From CAZVCJ01 sp964625745 (lineage in GTDB: Bacteria > Chloroflexota > Anaerolineae > VGOG01), in the NCBI GenBank assembly GCA_964625745.1, contig CAZVCJ010000002.1:25009-89008 (forward strand): 64,000 nt of DNA. The letters are read 5' to 3'. Positions within the stretch are counted from its first letter, which is position 1, and every line of letters starts with the position of its first letter. A program made the translations under genes and the position numbers. The notes beneath the pieces are model-generated. The model saw only the letters and a list, made by a program, of their open reading frames with translations, was not told the DNA's origin and did no database searches. Below, one piece after another: positions 24,455 through 32,340 of this stretch.

Positions 24455-25339
24455 TCAGCGGTTAATCAAATAGACACCACCGATGAGCAACACAGCACCA
24501 ATCAGAAGGGCCAGGGTAATCGGCTCATCCAGGAGCAGCTTGCTGAAAGACACTCCAAACAGGGGCTCCAAATAGACAAAGCTTGCCGCCTGACTGGCTT
24601 CCATTTTTTGCAACGCCCCAAACCAGATCACGAAAGCGAAAACAGTACAAGCCAGCGATAGGAAAGCGATGCTTAGCCACACGCTGGGCGGCAGGGTTGG
24701 CAGCTTGGCAATGAGGCTGCCCCTGACGAGGAATAGCAGGGGTATGACCGCTGCCATCATAGCCCCGCCGACCACCATCAGAGGCGGGTACCTGGCCACC
24801 AAAGGTTTGCCCAGGATGGTGTAGATGGCCCAGCAAAGTGGAGCCAGCATGGTTATGAACACGTAGCGAAGGTAGCTGAAGCCAATCTGTTGGCCACTTT
24901 GGCCGCTGGCGTGGCGCACAATGACATACAAGCCTAAGAAGGCGATGGCTAGCCCCATCGCCTTCTTGACTGTCGGCCGCTCCTTTAGAAACACAACTGA
25001 TAGCAGGAAAATGAAGGCAGGGTTCAGGGAGATGATCAAGCTGGCTGTACCGGCGGGAACTCGACTCTCACCCGTGTTCAGAGCAAGGTTGTAAGCCACT
25101 ACTCCCGATAGCCCCAGGAGAACCAGGCCCGGCCAATCTCTCCTGACCATCTGCCAGAAGGCCACGCGGCGAGTGGTCAAGAGCAAGACGCCGAAGATGA
25201 GAGTCACCGGGATGAATCTCAGAATCGTCAGTTCGGTGGGAGCCAGGAACTGGACCGCGTGTTTGATGGCAATGAAGGAGTTGCCCCAGATCAAAACGAC
25301 CAGCACGAGCGACAGATAGGTGGTCTTCGTTGGTTTCAT
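24455..25339 (-). CDS. EamA/DMT-family transporter
   Basis: The 294-residue protein contains ten predicted membrane helices in two EamA repeats, with the typical openings VLIWGNSFIAIK and LAPLCWAIYTILGKP and the late motif SFVYLEPLFGV. It should export a metabolite or amino acid; the substrate is not evident. The start at 25339 (MKPTKTTYL) avoids an upstream part translated from the GAGTAACGAG repeat; no strong SD is visible. It lies downstream of proS and may be read through from it. Confidence 0.85.
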   Translation of the reverse strand: MKPTKTTYLSLVLVVLIWGNSFIAIKHAVQFLAPTELTILRFIPVTLIFGVLLLTTRRVAFWQMVRRDWPGLVLLGLSGVVAYNLALNTGESRVPAGTASLIISLNPAFIFLLSVVFLKERPTVKKAMGLAIAFLGLYVIVRHASGQSGQQIGFSYLRYVFITMLAPLCWAIYTILGKPLVARYPPLMVVGGAMMAAVIPLLFLVRGSLIAKLPTLPPSVWLSIAFLSLACTVFAFVIWFGALQKMEASQAASFVYLEPLFGVSFSKLLLDEPITLALLIGAVLLIGGVYLINR

Positions 25340-25352
25340 CGTCAGATGGGAG

Positions 25353-25424
25353 TGATGAGTAACGGGGGATGAGTAACGAGGAGCAGAGGAAACTCGTCCC
25401 TCGTTACTCATTTACTCGTTGCCC
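25353..25424. repeat. GAGTAACGAG-type inverted repeat between proS and the transporter
   Basis: GATGAGTAACGAG and CTCGTTACTCATTTACTCG form inverted arms. The element fills almost the whole gap between the two genes. Confidence 0.65.
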
Positions 25425-26855
25425 TCAATAGGCCCTCGCAAAGACGGCCTGTTCCCTGGCCTCCTTACCGCAGAGAATGCAGCGGCCCACCTCCCCCTTC
25501 TGATCGAAGGGAATGCAGCGGATGGTGGCTTTGGTCTCCTCTTTGATGGCCGCCTCGCACTCGCCAGAGCCGCACCAATAGGCGTAGATGAAGCCACCGT
25601 CCCCCTCGATGATCTGCTTGAGTTCACCATAGTCGTCCACTTCAAAAGAGTTCTCGTCGAGGAAGCTCTTGGCTCGTCGGAACAAGCTCTGCTGGATGTC
25701 ATCGAGGAGATCGTCGAGGCGCTGGGCCAGGCCCTCCTGGGGAACGGTGGTCTTCTTGCTACCTTCCCTCCGGGCCAGGGTAACTTGCCCCTGGGCCACG
25801 TCTCTGGGCCCGATTTCCAGGCGTAGAGGCACGCCCCGCAGCTCCCACTCGTTGAACTTCCACCCGGGCGAGTATTCCTCGCGGTCGTCCACCTTGTAGC
25901 GCACCTTCTCGTCGAAGGTGGTCGTGATATCTTCGACTACCTTCAGCACCCTTGCCTTCTCCTCCTCGCTCTTCCAGATGGGGATGATGACGAGCTGAAG
26001 GGGGGCTATCTTAGGCGGCAGGATCAAACCCTGGTCATCGCCGTGAACCATTATCACTGCCCCTACCATGCGGGTGCTGAGCCCCCAGCTCGTGGTCCAG
26101 CAGTACTGTAGCTCATTGTTCTGGTCCAGGTACTTGATGTCGAAGGCCTTAGCGAAGTTCTGACCCAGGAAGTGGGAGGTGCCGGACTGCAGAGCCCACC
26201 TGTTGCCCATCATGGCTTCGATGGTGTAACTGGCGTCCCCACCAGCGAACTTCTCCGACTCGCTCTTGCGTCCGGTGATGACGGGAATGGCCGCGTCGGT
26301 CTCGGCGAAGTCGCGGTACACTTCCAGCATGCGCAGGGTCTCTTCCTCTGCTTCCTCAGCAGTAGCGTGGGCGGTGTGTCCCTCCTGCCAGAGGAACTCA
26401 GTGGTGCGCAGGAACAACCGGGGACGCTTCTCCCAGCGCACCACGTTGCACCACTGGTTAATGAGAATGGGCAAGTCCCGATAGGAGCGCACCCACTGGG
26501 AGTACATGTGGCCGATGACCGTCTCCGAGGTAGGGCGCACGATGAGAGGTTCTTCCAGCTTCTTGCCGCCGCCGTGGGTCACCACTGCCAGTTCAGGAGC
26601 GAACCCCGCCACGTGCTCGGCTTCCTTGCGGATGAAGCTCTGGGGGATGAATAGAGGGAAGTAAGCGTTCACGTGACCGGTGGCCTTGAAGCGGCGGTCC
26701 AGACCCTCTTTGATGTTCTCCCAGAGGGTGTAGCCGTAGGGTCGGATGACCATGCAGCCCTTGACCGGGGCATAGTCGGCCATCTCCGCCCGCTGGATGA
26801 CGTCCGTATACCAGCGGGAGTAATCCTTGCTGCGCGGTGTGATCTTCTTTGCCAT
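25425..26855 (-). CDS. proS: Prolyl-tRNA synthetase, eukaryote/archaeon-like type
   Basis: The 476-residue class II synthetase charges tRNA-Pro. It is the short ProS type without the bacterial editing insertion: RPTSETVIGHMYSQW, RWEKRPRLFLRTTEFLWQEGHT (motif 2) and VHGDDQGLILPP (motif 3) are present. The C-terminal zinc-binding domain carries CGSGEC and CILCG and ends in AY, the usual Tyr end. The start follows AGGAGGAG. The gene is preceded by a proline T-box leader, so its expression should rise when tRNA-Pro is uncharged. Confidence 0.95.
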   Translation of the reverse strand: MAKKITPRSKDYSRWYTDVIQRAEMADYAPVKGCMVIRPYGYTLWENIKEGLDRRFKATGHVNAYFPLFIPQSFIRKEAEHVAGFAPELAVVTHGGGKKLEEPLIVRPTSETVIGHMYSQWVRSYRDLPILINQWCNVVRWEKRPRLFLRTTEFLWQEGHTAHATAEEAEEETLRMLEVYRDFAETDAAIPVITGRKSESEKFAGGDASYTIEAMMGNRWALQSGTSHFLGQNFAKAFDIKYLDQNNELQYCWTTSWGLSTRMVGAVIMVHGDDQGLILPPKIAPLQLVIIPIWKSEEEKARVLKVVEDITTTFDEKVRYKVDDREEYSPGWKFNEWELRGVPLRLEIGPRDVAQGQVTLARREGSKKTTVPQEGLAQRLDDLLDDIQQSLFRRAKSFLDENSFEVDDYGELKQIIEGDGGFIYAYWCGSGECEAAIKEETKATIRCIPFDQKGEVGRCILCGKEAREQAVFARAY

Positions 26856-26871
26856 GTTCTCTCCTCCTCTT

Positions 26872-26957
26872 TGGTCTGGTGGTCAGGTAGTCCTTGGTCA
26901 GATGGCCCAAAGATTGAGAGACTGCTTGACCGAGGACCACCCGACTATCTGACCAAC
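26872..26957. repeat. TGGTCTGGTGGTC-type palindromic repeat, copy 1
   Basis: An imperfect palindrome of about 86 bases (GGTCTGGTGGTCAGGTAGTC ... CCGACTATCTGACC) sits between the T-box terminator and the proS ribosome-binding site. A second copy at 27166 lies inside the T-box leader. Confidence 0.7.
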
Positions 26958-27071
26958 GTCCAGCTAAATCAAAAACACCCCATCCTCTAAGGACGAGGTG
27001 TTCATACCCCGTGGTACCACCCTAGTTGGCTTGCCACAGCCCACTCAACCGATACGGAGTAGTCACTCGTA

Positions 27072-27112
27072 CTGAGCCCTGTCCTGAGTTCCGTCGAAGG
27101 GCTGTCGAAGTA
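27072..27112. repeat. CCTGAGTTCCGTCGAAGGGCTGTCGAAG repeat inside the T-box
   Basis: This member of the CCTGAGCCTGTCGAAGG family lies between T-box Stem I and the antiterminator, in a position where variable stems normally occur. Confidence 0.65.
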
Positions 27113-27165
27113 CTCGATACCGTTCCTTACGATAACGGGAGGAATCCGGCCAAGCTTAGCGGTTA

Positions 27166-27252
27166 TTGGTCTGGTGGTCGGATAGTTCTTCGTCAGATGG
27201 TCCGAAAGACTACTCGACCGCGGACCATCCGACCATCTGACCACCAGACCAT
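27166..27252. repeat. TGGTCTGGTGGTC-type palindromic repeat, copy 2, inside the T-box
   Basis: GGTCTGGTGGTCGGATAG ... GACCATCTGACCACCAGACC forms a long hairpin within the T-box leader, just 3' of Stem I. Confidence 0.75.
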
Positions 27253-27384
27253 TCGCCTTTTCGCTCGCAGCTCCTGGGTGGGTTCGGTGTAGGTTGTGAT
27301 GCTAGCTTTCACCTTCTCTAGCTCGCTGTGATCATTGCTCTACACTTACTATTCCCAATCGTCGCTTTTGGCGTATTGAGGGAT

Positions 27385-27413
27385 AAGATAACACAAGTTC
27401 GGTGTTTTGTCAA
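27385..27413 (-). promoter_or_regulatory. Promoter of the T-box/proS transcript
   Basis: Minus strand: TTGACA (27408-27413), a 17-base spacer, TATCTT (27385-27390). It starts six bases from the end of the upstream epimerase gene. Confidence 0.8.
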
Positions 27414-27418
27414 GTTGT

Positions 27419-28417
27419 TCAGATAGTGACGACGTCTCCCGCCCACTCCCGGTTCTCTCGATACCAGCCTACCAACTGGGCCACGCCTTCTCGGAAAGTG
27501 GCCTGCGGCCGCCAGCTAAGGAGACGTTCCGCCTTGGAGATGTCCGCCCACGTGGCCAGCACATCGGCGGGATGACGGGGCCTGTGCTCGATGTTTGCCT
27601 TCTTCCCCACCAGTTCTTCTACCAGCCGGATGGCATCGCTCAGCACGATCGGCTCGTCGGAGCCCAGGTTGATCACCTCGTAGCCCAGAGGCCTCAGGGC
27701 AGCTATCGTACCGCGGGCGATGTCCTCCACGTAGGTGAAGTCCCGTTCTTGCTTGCCATCCCCGTACACGATCAACGGCCGCCCCTCGCTGATCCACTGC
27801 ACGAAGCGGAACATGCTCATGTCGGGCCGCCCCGCCGGGCCGTAGACGGTGAAGTAGCGCAGCACCGTCACGTCAATGCCGTACAAATAGTGGTACGTGT
27901 AGCACAGTGCTTCGGCCGCTTTCTTCGAGGCCGCGTAGGGCGAGAGCGGCCCGTCGGTGTCGGCATCCTCTCTGAAAGGCCGGGGGTTGTTGGCCCCGTA
28001 CAGACTGGACGTAGAGGCCTGCACGAACTTCTTCACCTCAAATTCCCGGCACAGTTCCAACAGGTTCAGCGTGCCCGTCACATTGGTCTCGAAATAGATC
28101 CAGGGGTTTTCGACGGACTGGCGGACGCCAGCGCGGGCGGCCAGGTTGATGACCGCCGCCCACAGACCACCTGCCGTCGCCTCCTCAAAGAGGCCGCGCA
28201 GCGATTCTCGGTCACAAATATCAAGGAGATGGAAAGTGAAGGCCGCTTCGCTTACAGGGTGATCCTCAAGCTGACCAAGTCGCCAGTGCTTGAGGCGAGG
28301 ATCGTACGCGTCGTTGAAGTTGTCTATGCCTATCACCCTGTGGCCGTCAGCCAGCAGGAACTCACAGACTTTCCAGCCGATGAACCCAGCGCAACCCGTC
28401 ACCAGGTATGTTATCAA
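27419..28417 (-). CDS. NAD-dependent epimerase, UDP-glucuronate 4-epimerase-like
   Basis: The 332-residue extended SDR protein has the NAD motif GCAGFIGWKV at the N-terminus, NLAARAGVRQS, the catalytic Tyr-Lys in SPYAASKKAAE and TVYGPAGRPDM(S)MFRF, as in UDP-glucuronate and related nucleotide-sugar epimerases. The start is a TTG at 28417 (MITYLVTG) five bases after GGGAGG; an upstream in-frame ATG at 28450 lies in the hairpin behind the tRNA gene. It should supply an activated sugar for surface polysaccharide. The exact substrate is not fixed by the motifs. Confidence 0.85.
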   Translation of the reverse strand: MITYLVTGCAGFIGWKVCEFLLADGHRVIGIDNFNDAYDPRLKHWRLGQLEDHPVSEAAFTFHLLDICDRESLRGLFEEATAGGLWAAVINLAARAGVRQSVENPWIYFETNVTGTLNLLELCREFEVKKFVQASTSSLYGANNPRPFREDADTDGPLSPYAASKKAAEALCYTYHYLYGIDVTVLRYFTVYGPAGRPDMSMFRFVQWISEGRPLIVYGDGKQERDFTYVEDIARGTIAALRPLGYEVINLGSDEPIVLSDAIRLVEELVGKKANIEHRPRHPADVLATWADISKAERLLSWRPQATFREGVAQLVGWYRENREWAGDVVTI

Positions 28418-28439
28418 AGTCGCCTCCCTTCTATAACTT

Positions 28440-28462
28440 GGCCGCCACACTTCGTGGCGGCC
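28440..28462. terminator. Hairpin downstream of tRNA-Glu
   Basis: A perfect 9-bp stem GGCCGCCAC / GTGGCGGCC with a 5-base loop follows the tRNA on the minus strand, but no T tract follows. It may be a processing or pausing hairpin before the epimerase gene. Confidence 0.5.
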
Positions 28463-28467
28463 CGAGG

Positions 28468-28540
28468 TGCCCCCAAGGGAATTCGAATCCCTGTCGCGGC
28501 CTTGAAAGGGCCGTGTCCTAGGCCTCTAGACGATGGGGGC
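28468..28540 (-). tRNA. tRNA-Glu (anticodon UUC)
   Basis: The minus strand gives a complete cloverleaf: acceptor GCCCCCA / TGGGGGC, D-arm with TCGTCTAGAGGCCTAGGACA, anticodon loop CTTTCAA with anticodon TTC, and T-arm GGGATTCGAATTCCC. The discriminator is A at 28468; CCA is not encoded. Confidence 0.95.
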
Positions 28541-28586
28541 ATCTGAACCGCTCTTATTCTACTCGAAAAAGCGAGAATGGTCAAGC

Positions 28587-28917
28587 TCACAGTTTGCCCA
28601 GTTCCTTCAATACCTGGCGAGTGACCAGTCTCACCAGTTCTTCTTCGTTGCGCTCAGGCGTGGGTCCGGAGGGAGGGCGATCAACAGCCAAGTCGCAGAC
28701 TCCACAACTGGCGCAGAAGTCCTCTTCCTCCCCCTCGCTGGCCAGCCCTTTTTCCCTCCTCATCTGGAGCAGCTTGGCGACTTCGGCGGGAGGCAAAGGG
28801 GTCTCCTGGCCTAACTGGCGCAGGATCAGGGTGACGTAGGCGGCGTGTTCCATCTTCTCCAGCTTGAGGTAGGCATCAAAAGGGTCCTGGCCCACGGTCA
28901 ATGTGCCGCGCCGCTGG
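28587..28917 (-). pseudogene. 3' fragment of a class II aldolase gene (duplicate)
   Basis: The minus strand encodes QRRGTLTVGQDPFDAYLKLE and onward, almost identical at DNA level to the intact aldolase gene at 32409-33203 over about 230 bases. The 5' two-thirds are missing. The C-terminus differs after GVCDLA: here it ends with NEEELVRLVTRQVLKELGKL, an amphipathic helix. A TTG at 28901 is the only internal start. The fragment is fused at 28916 to the beginning of a uvrB gene. Confidence 0.8.
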
Positions 28918-29032
28918 CCCCTAGCAGAGTCTGGTGCTTATGGCCCTGGTGGAGTCCCTCCACCAGGGCCTCGATAGCCGTCGGCTGGTCGCCGGTGGGT
29001 TGGAAATCGGACACGAGTTTGAACTCTGGCAT
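28898..29032 (-). pseudogene. uvrB: uvrB 5' fragment fused to aldolase sequence
   Basis: ATG 29032 after GGAGGAGG begins MPEFKLVSDFQPTGDQPTAI and continues EALVEGLHQGHKHQTLLGA, the canonical N-terminus of the excision nuclease subunit UvrB. After LLGA the Walker A motif should follow; instead the frame enters aldolase DNA and stops (28898-28900) at residue 44. The native promoter and SD are kept. No other part of uvrB is in the window. Confidence 0.8.
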
Positions 29033-29054
29033 CTCTCATCCTCCTCCAGGTAGA

Positions 29055-29083
29055 ATTATACTTGACTTGGCCGCCTTTGTCCA
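29055..29083 (-). promoter_or_regulatory. Promoter of the uvrB fragment
   Basis: Minus strand: TGGACA (29078-29083), a 17-base spacer, TATAAT (29055-29060). It would now drive only the chimeric remnant. Confidence 0.7.
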
Positions 29084-29102
29084 GCTAGATATATTGGCCT
29101 TC

Positions 29103-29141
29103 AAAAACAAAAGGTTCTGGCAAACCATCCACCAGAACCTT
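29103..29141 (-). terminator. Intrinsic terminator downstream of the RTX gene
   Basis: Minus strand: AAGGTTCTGG, an 11-base loop, CCAGAACCTT followed by TTGTTTTTG. It lies about 155 bases after the RTX stop codon. Confidence 0.7.
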
Positions 29142-29151
29142 CTGCTACTGA

Positions 29152-29184
29152 AGACCTGACAGGTTTCGAAAACCTGTCAGGTCT
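29152..29184. repeat. Perfect palindrome AGACCTGACAGGTTT / AAACCTGTCAGGTCT
   Basis: A 15-bp stem with a 3-base loop. Between it and 29295 a decayed minus-strand frame encodes LGLAVLAFLTASTVALVRRH, resembling a C-terminal membrane anchor, but it contains a stop and has no start. Confidence 0.6.
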
Positions 29185-29295
29185 AGAACTTTCATTCTCA
29201 GACCCTCCTGTGCCTCCTGACCAGCGCAACCGTCGAGGCTGTGAGGAAAGCCAGTACCGCTAGCCCCAGCTACGGCGCCAATAGCTTGGGCTTGC

Positions 29296-30549
29296 TTAGC
29301 TCCCCTTTAGGATAAGCGGGAGGTAGATCTGGAAGTAGGGCGTGGCTGTTGAGGTGGGCGTAGGCGTTACCGTTGGCGTGGCAGTCGGCGTCGGGGTAAG
29401 CGTCGGTGTAGCGGTAGGCGTGGCTGTCGGAGTGGATGTCGGCGTATCAGTAGGCGTAGGGGTGGGGGTGATGCTGGGTGAATTGCTAATGTTGACCGTT
29501 TCAAAGTTGATGTAGGTGACCGGTGCGAAGCCTTCGGCTATGATGGTCGTCCCGTCGTCCGTAACCGCGGCACCCTGGGCATCGAAGTTCAGTGTGTCTC
29601 CTGTCTGGTGATCCCCGCCGTCAAGGTCACGCGGCACGTCAATGGGGTCCACAAAGACCACGTCATCGAAGCTGCTGCCGACGAAGCTCTCGAATTGGCC
29701 TCCGAGCCGCACGGTATTGCCGCCGGCGTCCACCTCCTGGTCCACATCCGCCAGATCCATATCTATCGTGATCCCAGAGGCAGCAAGGAAGAAGTCCAGA
29801 GTGTCGTCGCCACTCTCGTCGCTTAAGGTGTCAGCACCGCTTGATTCGACGAGGTAGGTGTCGTCGCCAGGCCCACCGTCTACAGTGTCGTTGCCATCAT
29901 CGTCGAGCAGCGTGTACTCGCCACCCTTGCCGTTGCGCATCATGGGGTTGCCATGACCGCCGGCCAGCGTATCGTCACCATCACCGCCATCCAGCACGTC
30001 GTTGCCAGCGCCGCCGCGCAGGATGTCATGGCCAGGCACGCCGGCCGGCTCATCGCCGTACAGGTGGTCGTCGCCAAGCCCGCCGTCTATGACGTCGTCG
30101 CCATTCCCGCCTCTTAGCAGATCGTCGCCAGCACGGCCATTTATGGTGTCGTTATCATTCTCGCCAAAGAGCTTGTCAATCCCGTCACCCCCAATGAGTA
30201 TGTCAGTCGCGCACGCCCCAAACACCTCGGAGTAAGTAAGCCCAGTGTAGTCCAGAAGGGTAACACCGCTGAGATCTATCACGTTACTCTCGGGACTCCC
30301 GTAGCCTATTATCTTCGTGACGTCAGAGCAGGGGTACGGGCCGGTAGACGGATCCATTCCGTTGAAGTTCACCATACCCATCATGCATGTGACTTCGGCG
30401 TTACCCGGGCCGGAGGCGAAATTGAATGTGGAACCGTCCATCCACGCGTAGGGGCCGGCCACGATAGATTGCGGAGTCACAAGTGTGCTCGTTAAGAGCA
30501 GGGCCAGCGAGCCTAGCTGCAATAAGAACTTGCTTTTGTTGTGAATCAT
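29296..30549 (-). CDS. Secreted RTX-type calcium-binding repeat protein
   Basis: The 417-residue protein has a signal peptide (LLQLGSLALLLTSTLVTPQSIVA), a globular part, then about ten GGxGxDxhx nonapeptide repeats (about 115-225) such as GGNGDDVIDGGLGDDHLYG. A beta-rich part, a long Thr-Pro linker (about 355-400) and the C-terminus YFQIYLPLILKGS follow. The repeats fold as calcium-bound beta-rolls. No protease, lipase or type I secretion C-terminus is visible, so export is by the Sec route. The start follows AAGGAGG. Confidence 0.85.
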   Translation of the reverse strand: MIHNKSKFLLQLGSLALLLTSTLVTPQSIVAGPYAWMDGSTFNFASGPGNAEVTCMMGMVNFNGMDPSTGPYPCSDVTKIIGYGSPESNVIDLSGVTLLDYTGLTYSEVFGACATDILIGGDGIDKLFGENDNDTINGRAGDDLLRGGNGDDVIDGGLGDDHLYGDEPAGVPGHDILRGGAGNDVLDGGDGDDTLAGGHGNPMMRNGKGGEYTLLDDDGNDTVDGGPGDDTYLVESSGADTLSDESGDDTLDFFLAASGITIDMDLADVDQEVDAGGNTVRLGGQFESFVGSSFDDVVFVDPIDVPRDLDGGDHQTGDTLNFDAQGAAVTDDGTTIIAEGFAPVTYINFETVNISNSPSITPTPTPTDTPTSTPTATPTATPTLTPTPTATPTVTPTPTSTATPYFQIYLPLILKGS

Positions 30550-30607
30550 TTGATTTTCCTCCTTAATTTGGGGTAGCTTACGCCCAGGTGGGCCTGAATA
30601 AAGGTGA

Positions 30608-30682
30608 TGATGAGTAACGAGTCAACGAGTAACGAGTTCACGAGTCACCCGTTACCTCATTGACTCATTGACTCGTTGCCTC
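30608..30682. repeat. GAGTAACGAG-type repeat upstream of the RTX gene
   Basis: GATGAGTAACGAGTCAACGAG units face GTTACCTCATTGACTCATTGACTCG units. The right side overlaps the 3' end of the cytochrome gene. Confidence 0.65.
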
Positions 30683-32317
30683 TTTCCAGATCAGCGGCAA
30701 AAAGACGTCCCACCACGGCTCGATGGACAACTCGGCTTGCGCCTCCTCCATCACCACGTCGGTCGTGTCCCAGCCCTTGGCGTCCATCACGGCCTGAAAC
30801 AGGCGCCGGAAGCGCAACTCGGCGGTGACGGTCACTGGCCGACCAGCAGCCGGCGCGGTGAAGGTATAGACCGACGTGTCGCTAGCCATGGCCGGGATGC
30901 GGTTGTCGCTGACGATGATGGTTGGCCGCCAGTAGCTTATCACGGGCGACTCGCCCGTCTCCTCGTCGCGAAGCACCTTGGCAAAAGCCTTGCCCGGGAG
31001 CCCGGCTTGGTCGCCGCCCCAGTCGGGCACAGTGGGGCCGCCTTGCTGAGGCAGGTCTTGCCCGAGCGCGTCCGTGGCCGTGATTACCAGGAGCAGGTGT
31101 CGCCCCGGATGGTCGGTGGGCACGTGGTGGCCAGCGTCGGTGTTGGTGATGGTCACTGTCGCTTGCAGAGAGCCTTTCACCTGTTGCGCCGACACAGTCA
31201 TGGTCACTGTGTTCTGCAGCAAGTCCACGTCCGAAGCGCCCGGTTGCAGGTGGGAGGCAATGAGGGCGGGGTCCCGGATGAACCCGCCTTTCCACGGGAA
31301 GACAAAGTAGTCCATGCCGGTGGGGGTCATGTGGCAGGTCTGGCACTCGATGCCCTGCGCCGGATAGGGGCTTTCCAGCCACTCTTTGAAGGACTGGTAG
31401 ATGGGCGTGCCCCCGAAGCTGAACTGGTGGCAGGGGGCACAGAACTGGCTCTTCTTCTCCAGCTCCAGATAGGTGACCCGGCGTGTGACATCGTCGAAGG
31501 GACCGAAGAAGAGTACACCGCTTGGCGGCGAGCGGTAGAGGCGCATGGACAGGGCTCCCGGCCTGTCCTCATAAGGCAACCCTGTGGCCGGGTCCAGGTA
31601 GACGTCTCCCACCTTGTGGCAGAACTCGCAGAAGACGCCTTCGGTATCCACCCCCGACAACTCGTTCATGTCGGTGCTAAAGGTACCGGTGATGGTGGCG
31701 GTGCCGGTGAAGGGGGTGGCGATGCCGGCGATGGCGGCGGTGGGGGCGTGGCAGGTCGCGCAGTTGCCGGCCGTGCCGGTGAAGTCGAGCTTGTAGCCGG
31801 GGGTGACAGTGATCGTACTGGTGACGTCGGTGCCGTTGTAGATGGAGAAGAATCGAGGGCTGGTGGCAGAGTCGGCGTGGGCGTTGGCTCGCCACTGGGA
31901 CCAGGCCACCATGCAGTGCGTGCAACTCATGATGTGGTCGGGGTCGTTGGATGAGAACCACTGATAGTCGGGGTTGTCGGTGGTGTAATGGGGTTTGAGG
32001 GTGATGGTGATCCCAGTCTGCGGCGGCGTGACCGTAGCCCAGCCTACGAAATAGCCCTCTTGCCAGGCGGTGATAGTGATCTGGATTCCCTCGGTCAGCC
32101 CGTCCAGGGTGAAGACACCGTCTGGGGCGCTGGTGGTGGCGCTGTTGGTGGTCTGCTGGCGCACAATAGCACCAGCAACCGGCCCGCCGTCTTGTTCCAT
32201 GACTATGCCATTCACGGCGACGATCTCCTGCGTCGTCGCCGGCTGCGCCAGCCAGAGCCACGTCAGAGCCCCCATCGTCAGGCTGAGAGTCGCTAACCAG
32301 AGCACTCGTTTGTTCAT
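30665..32317 (-). CDS. Secreted multihaem c-type cytochrome
   Basis: The 550-residue protein begins MNKRVLWLATLSLTMGALTW (signal peptide). A carboxypeptidase-regulatory-like domain (about 30-105) precedes the haem region. Four canonical haem motifs are present (CATCH, CEFCH, CAPCH, CQTCH) and a first one is CTHCM, where the ligand His is replaced by Met. The C-terminal part is beta-rich and ends FLPLIWKEATSQ. It should carry electrons outside the membrane. The start at 32317 follows GGGAGGAG; an ATG at 32362 overlaps the promoter. Confidence 0.85.
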   Translation of the reverse strand: MNKRVLWLATLSLTMGALTWLWLAQPATTQEIVAVNGIVMEQDGGPVAGAIVRQQTTNSATTSAPDGVFTLDGLTEGIQITITAWQEGYFVGWATVTPPQTGITITLKPHYTTDNPDYQWFSSNDPDHIMSCTHCMVAWSQWRANAHADSATSPRFFSIYNGTDVTSTITVTPGYKLDFTGTAGNCATCHAPTAAIAGIATPFTGTATITGTFSTDMNELSGVDTEGVFCEFCHKVGDVYLDPATGLPYEDRPGALSMRLYRSPPSGVLFFGPFDDVTRRVTYLELEKKSQFCAPCHQFSFGGTPIYQSFKEWLESPYPAQGIECQTCHMTPTGMDYFVFPWKGGFIRDPALIASHLQPGASDVDLLQNTVTMTVSAQQVKGSLQATVTITNTDAGHHVPTDHPGRHLLLVITATDALGQDLPQQGGPTVPDWGGDQAGLPGKAFAKVLRDEETGESPVISYWRPTIIVSDNRIPAMASDTSVYTFTAPAAGRPVTVTAELRFRRLFQAVMDAKGWDTTDVVMEEAQAELSIEPWWDVFLPLIWKEATSQ

Positions 32318-32340
32318 TCTCAACTCTCCTCCCTTGCTAA

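Larger units (their letters stand above)
26971..27378 (-). promoter_or_regulatory. Proline-specific T-box leader of proS
   Basis: Read on the minus strand, the T-box sequence AGGGTGGTACCACGGGG (about 27008-27024) is followed by a terminator with AACACC ... GGTGTTTTT (26971-27004). Upstream, a Stem I with AGTAAGTGTAG and CTACACC arms carries ACACCGAACCCACC; the trinucleotide CCC at 27280-27282, after GAA and before A, is the specifier (proline codon). The stretch between Stem I and the antiterminator is unusually long because two repeats are inserted in it. Confidence 0.9.

Noticed and set aside
28440..28462. Intrinsic terminator after tRNA-Glu
   Set aside because: The stem is perfect but no T run follows, so it is listed only as a hairpin.
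29185..29295. Gene for a small membrane anchor on the minus strand
   Set aside because: LGLAVLAFLTASTVALVRRH is preceded by an in-frame stop and has no start or SD; likely a decayed remnant.
30668..31954. 428-residue plus-strand ORF opposite the cytochrome gene
   Set aside because: Shadow ORF; the minus strand has signal peptide, haem motifs and promoter.
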